Below, in pieces: positions 62,071 to 64,000 of a stretch of DNA of 64,000 nucleotides; within the stretch, counting starts at the first letter, position 1, and each line of letters opens with the position of its first letter. Both the position numbers and the translations under genes were made by a program. Under the pieces are notes generated by a model. That model ran no database searches, was not told where the DNA came from, and worked only from the letters and a program-made list of their open reading frames with translations. The stretch comes from Hedera helix (taxonomy: Eukaryota > Streptophyta > Magnoliopsida > Apiales > Araliaceae). The stretch is taken from NCBI GenBank assembly GCA_947179155.2, contig OX359280.1:38442555-38506554 (forward strand), written 5' to 3'.

Positions 62071-63867
62071 GATATTGTGAAACAAGTTTATAGCCGAACA
62101 AATCCTTCCTTGTTTGTAGCAATAAGGAATCTGACTTTTGAGTCTTCTAGAGTTTTTAAAATCTCTTTATGCTTTTAAAATAATGTTACTCTCGGAAAGA
62201 TAGACGGCATAGACTCAAGAATCACTCAATTCGGAGTTAATATGAATGAGTTATGAATTTTCAAAACTAAGACTGAAAATAGTGACGAAAATCAGAATAG
62301 GTTACGGTTTTTAGTATTTTAAGACATGAAGATGATTTCAGATGACTTTTCTTCCTTCTTCAAAGTTGTAGAGGACGAAAAACTGAAGAGACAGGCTCTT
62401 AATTCATTAAATTCTGACAAATAATGAATTTACTACGATTTTTCGAAAGAGTTGCTGTACATAAGAAAATTCTACTCGGGAATTCAAAGAAGAATGCAAA
62501 AGATTTCAAAACTAGGAATGACTTAAGAACACTTAGAGAGAACTTACACAAAAAGTATTTAGAGAGAGAAAGAAAGAACAAGTAAGGAAGTTTATGAAAA
62601 ATCCTTAAGTTAAGGCTTCTATTTATAGCCAAAAATCTTATCATTCCTTTAATCTAAACCATTCATTTAAAGATCATCTTTTAATCTACACCATCCATTT
62701 CAAATATTATATTATCTTTAATCTACACCATTCATTTCATATCACCTAATAATCACCTAACTTTATATTATAAACAAATCAATTTAATTATTCAACAATA
62801 ATTCACACTTTAATCTACACCATTCATTTCATATCACCTAATAATCACCTAACTTTATATTATAAACAAATCAATTCAATTATTCAACAATAATTCACAC
62901 TTTAATCTACACCATTCATTTCATATCACCTAATAATCACCTAACTTTATATTATAAACAAATCAATTCAATTATTCAACAATATTTCACACTTTAATCT
63001 ACACCATTCATTTCATATCACCTAATAATCACCTAACTTTATATTATAAACAAATAACTTTATCAATTCAATTATTATGACTAATTGTTATAAATACAGT
63101 ATAGTTAGCTCTTAGATATCAAGTCAATAAATTAATGAAATACAACTGTTTAAAAAACATCATAATAGAGATAACAATAATGTAAAAGAAAGCATACGTT
63201 ACTGTGTAATGACAATTATTGATTCAATAATGTGAATTACTGTGCATATGTTACTGTGACAATTATTAGGTTCAATAATTTTAAAAACAGTGCAGCAACA
63301 ATTATTGACTCAATGATATAAAATACAGTGTAATGACAATTATTAAATCAATAATGCAGAATACTGTGTAACAACAATTATTGAATTGATAATATAAAAT
63401 ATTATGCAGTGACAATTATCGATGAAATGATGCGTAACAGTTACGGTGTCAATTATCAGACCAATAATATGAGACACTATGCAATACCGTGTGTTACTGT
63501 AGAGTACCGTGTGCTACAGAAAATACCAAAAACTACCGTATGCTACTATTCTTTTATCACCGGTATTTTAACAGTTCCGTTGACTATTTTTATTTAAAAA
63601 GGTTATTTCTGTCGTTTTCTATATCCGACAAATATTCCGTTGTGGGGTCCACAAATAATTTGTTATTTCGGCGCCGTCGTACGACACGAATATTTCCCGA
63701 CCAAACGAATATTCCCCGACAAAGCGAATATTGTCCGACAAAATAAAATTTGCACATAACATCCTTAACTTTTAACTTTATCGATTTAACCACTTACTGT
63801 TTCAAAAAAATATATATGAAGAAAAATTAAATTTTGTATTTCATAAAATTCGGGGTCTTACAGCATT

Positions 63868-64000
63868 TACATGGAATAATTAACAATAATCAAACCATTA
63901 ACATGCTCAAAAATAATAGCTCGAGTTTGAGTTAGGAAACTTGCCTCTGTCGTAGTCTACAACTTACACGACTTAAATTACAGTCCTTGAAAGACCTAAT
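63868..64000. other. Right flank of the nested LTRs
   Basis: Continues the sequence left of 53013 after removal of the insertion. No domain recognised before the window ends. Confidence 0.5.

Larger units (their letters stand above)
53018..63862 (-). mobile_element. Solo LTR (minus orientation) split by a same-family element
   Basis: The parts are 53018-54258 and 61269-63862, together about 3.8 kb. The ends TGTGACGCC and GGTCTTACA are the reversed family termini, and GCATT flanks both outer edges (53013-53017, 63863-63867). It has no internal region. The LTR promoter reads on the minus strand (TATA near 62620-62634). It is longer than the inner LTRs because of an expanded minisatellite at 61600-62070. 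Confidence 0.92.

Overview
The window is nuclear DNA of a flowering plant, most likely a eudicot. It is very AT-rich, has spliced genes with GT-AG introns, plant-specific families (phytosulfokine precursor, serine carboxypeptidase-like protein), and many MITEs, hAT elements and LTR retrotransposons. I cannot name the species. No bacterial-type operon, CRISPR array, rRNA gene or convincing tRNA gene is visible.

Layout. (1) 1-7.8 kb: a two-exon phytosulfokine precursor gene (3821-4213) among AT-rich spacer and several MITEs. (2) 7.8-11.6 kb: an eight-exon RsmE-type rRNA methyltransferase gene whose third/fourth exon region carries two small lesions. (3) 14.5-15.2 kb: a 155-bp hairpin MITE just upstream of a 69-residue lysine-rich protein gene. 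(4) 15.2-22.8 kb: no gene; a tandem duplication of about 620 bp, hairpin MITEs and long AT arrays. (5) 22.8-44.3 kb: a broken inverted segmental duplication. Its arms (about 22.8-26.3 kb on + and 41.3-44.3 kb on -) each carry an intact single-exon gene for the same unknown plant protein. Between them lie a complete 14-exon serine carboxypeptidase-like gene on - (27717-31238), a hAT MITE with a perfect 8-bp target duplication, and tandemly duplicated MITE/AT-array blocks. (6) 44.5-46.6 kb: a 2.1-kb hAT-type element with a perfect 8-bp target duplication, filled by about four copies of a 330-bp tandem repeat. (7) 48.2-64.0 kb: two neighbouring nests of LTR retrotransposons. In the first, a decayed Copia element holds a solo LTR that itself holds a second TG...CA insertion. 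In the second, a solo LTR with target duplication GCATT is split by a two-LTR element of the same family in the opposite orientation (54259-61268), with nearly identical 3,275-bp LTRs and only 460 bp between them.

The genes are independent plant loci, not a pathway: peptide hormone signalling (phytosulfokine), organellar rRNA modification (RsmE), secreted/vacuolar acyltransfer or peptidase chemistry (serine carboxypeptidase-like), and unknown small proteins. I found no convincing new multi-gene system. The most informative parts are the nested retrotransposons, the satellite-bearing hAT element, the inverted gene duplication and the damaged methyltransferase gene. Exon limits were placed by hand from splice signals and family knowledge, without alignments.
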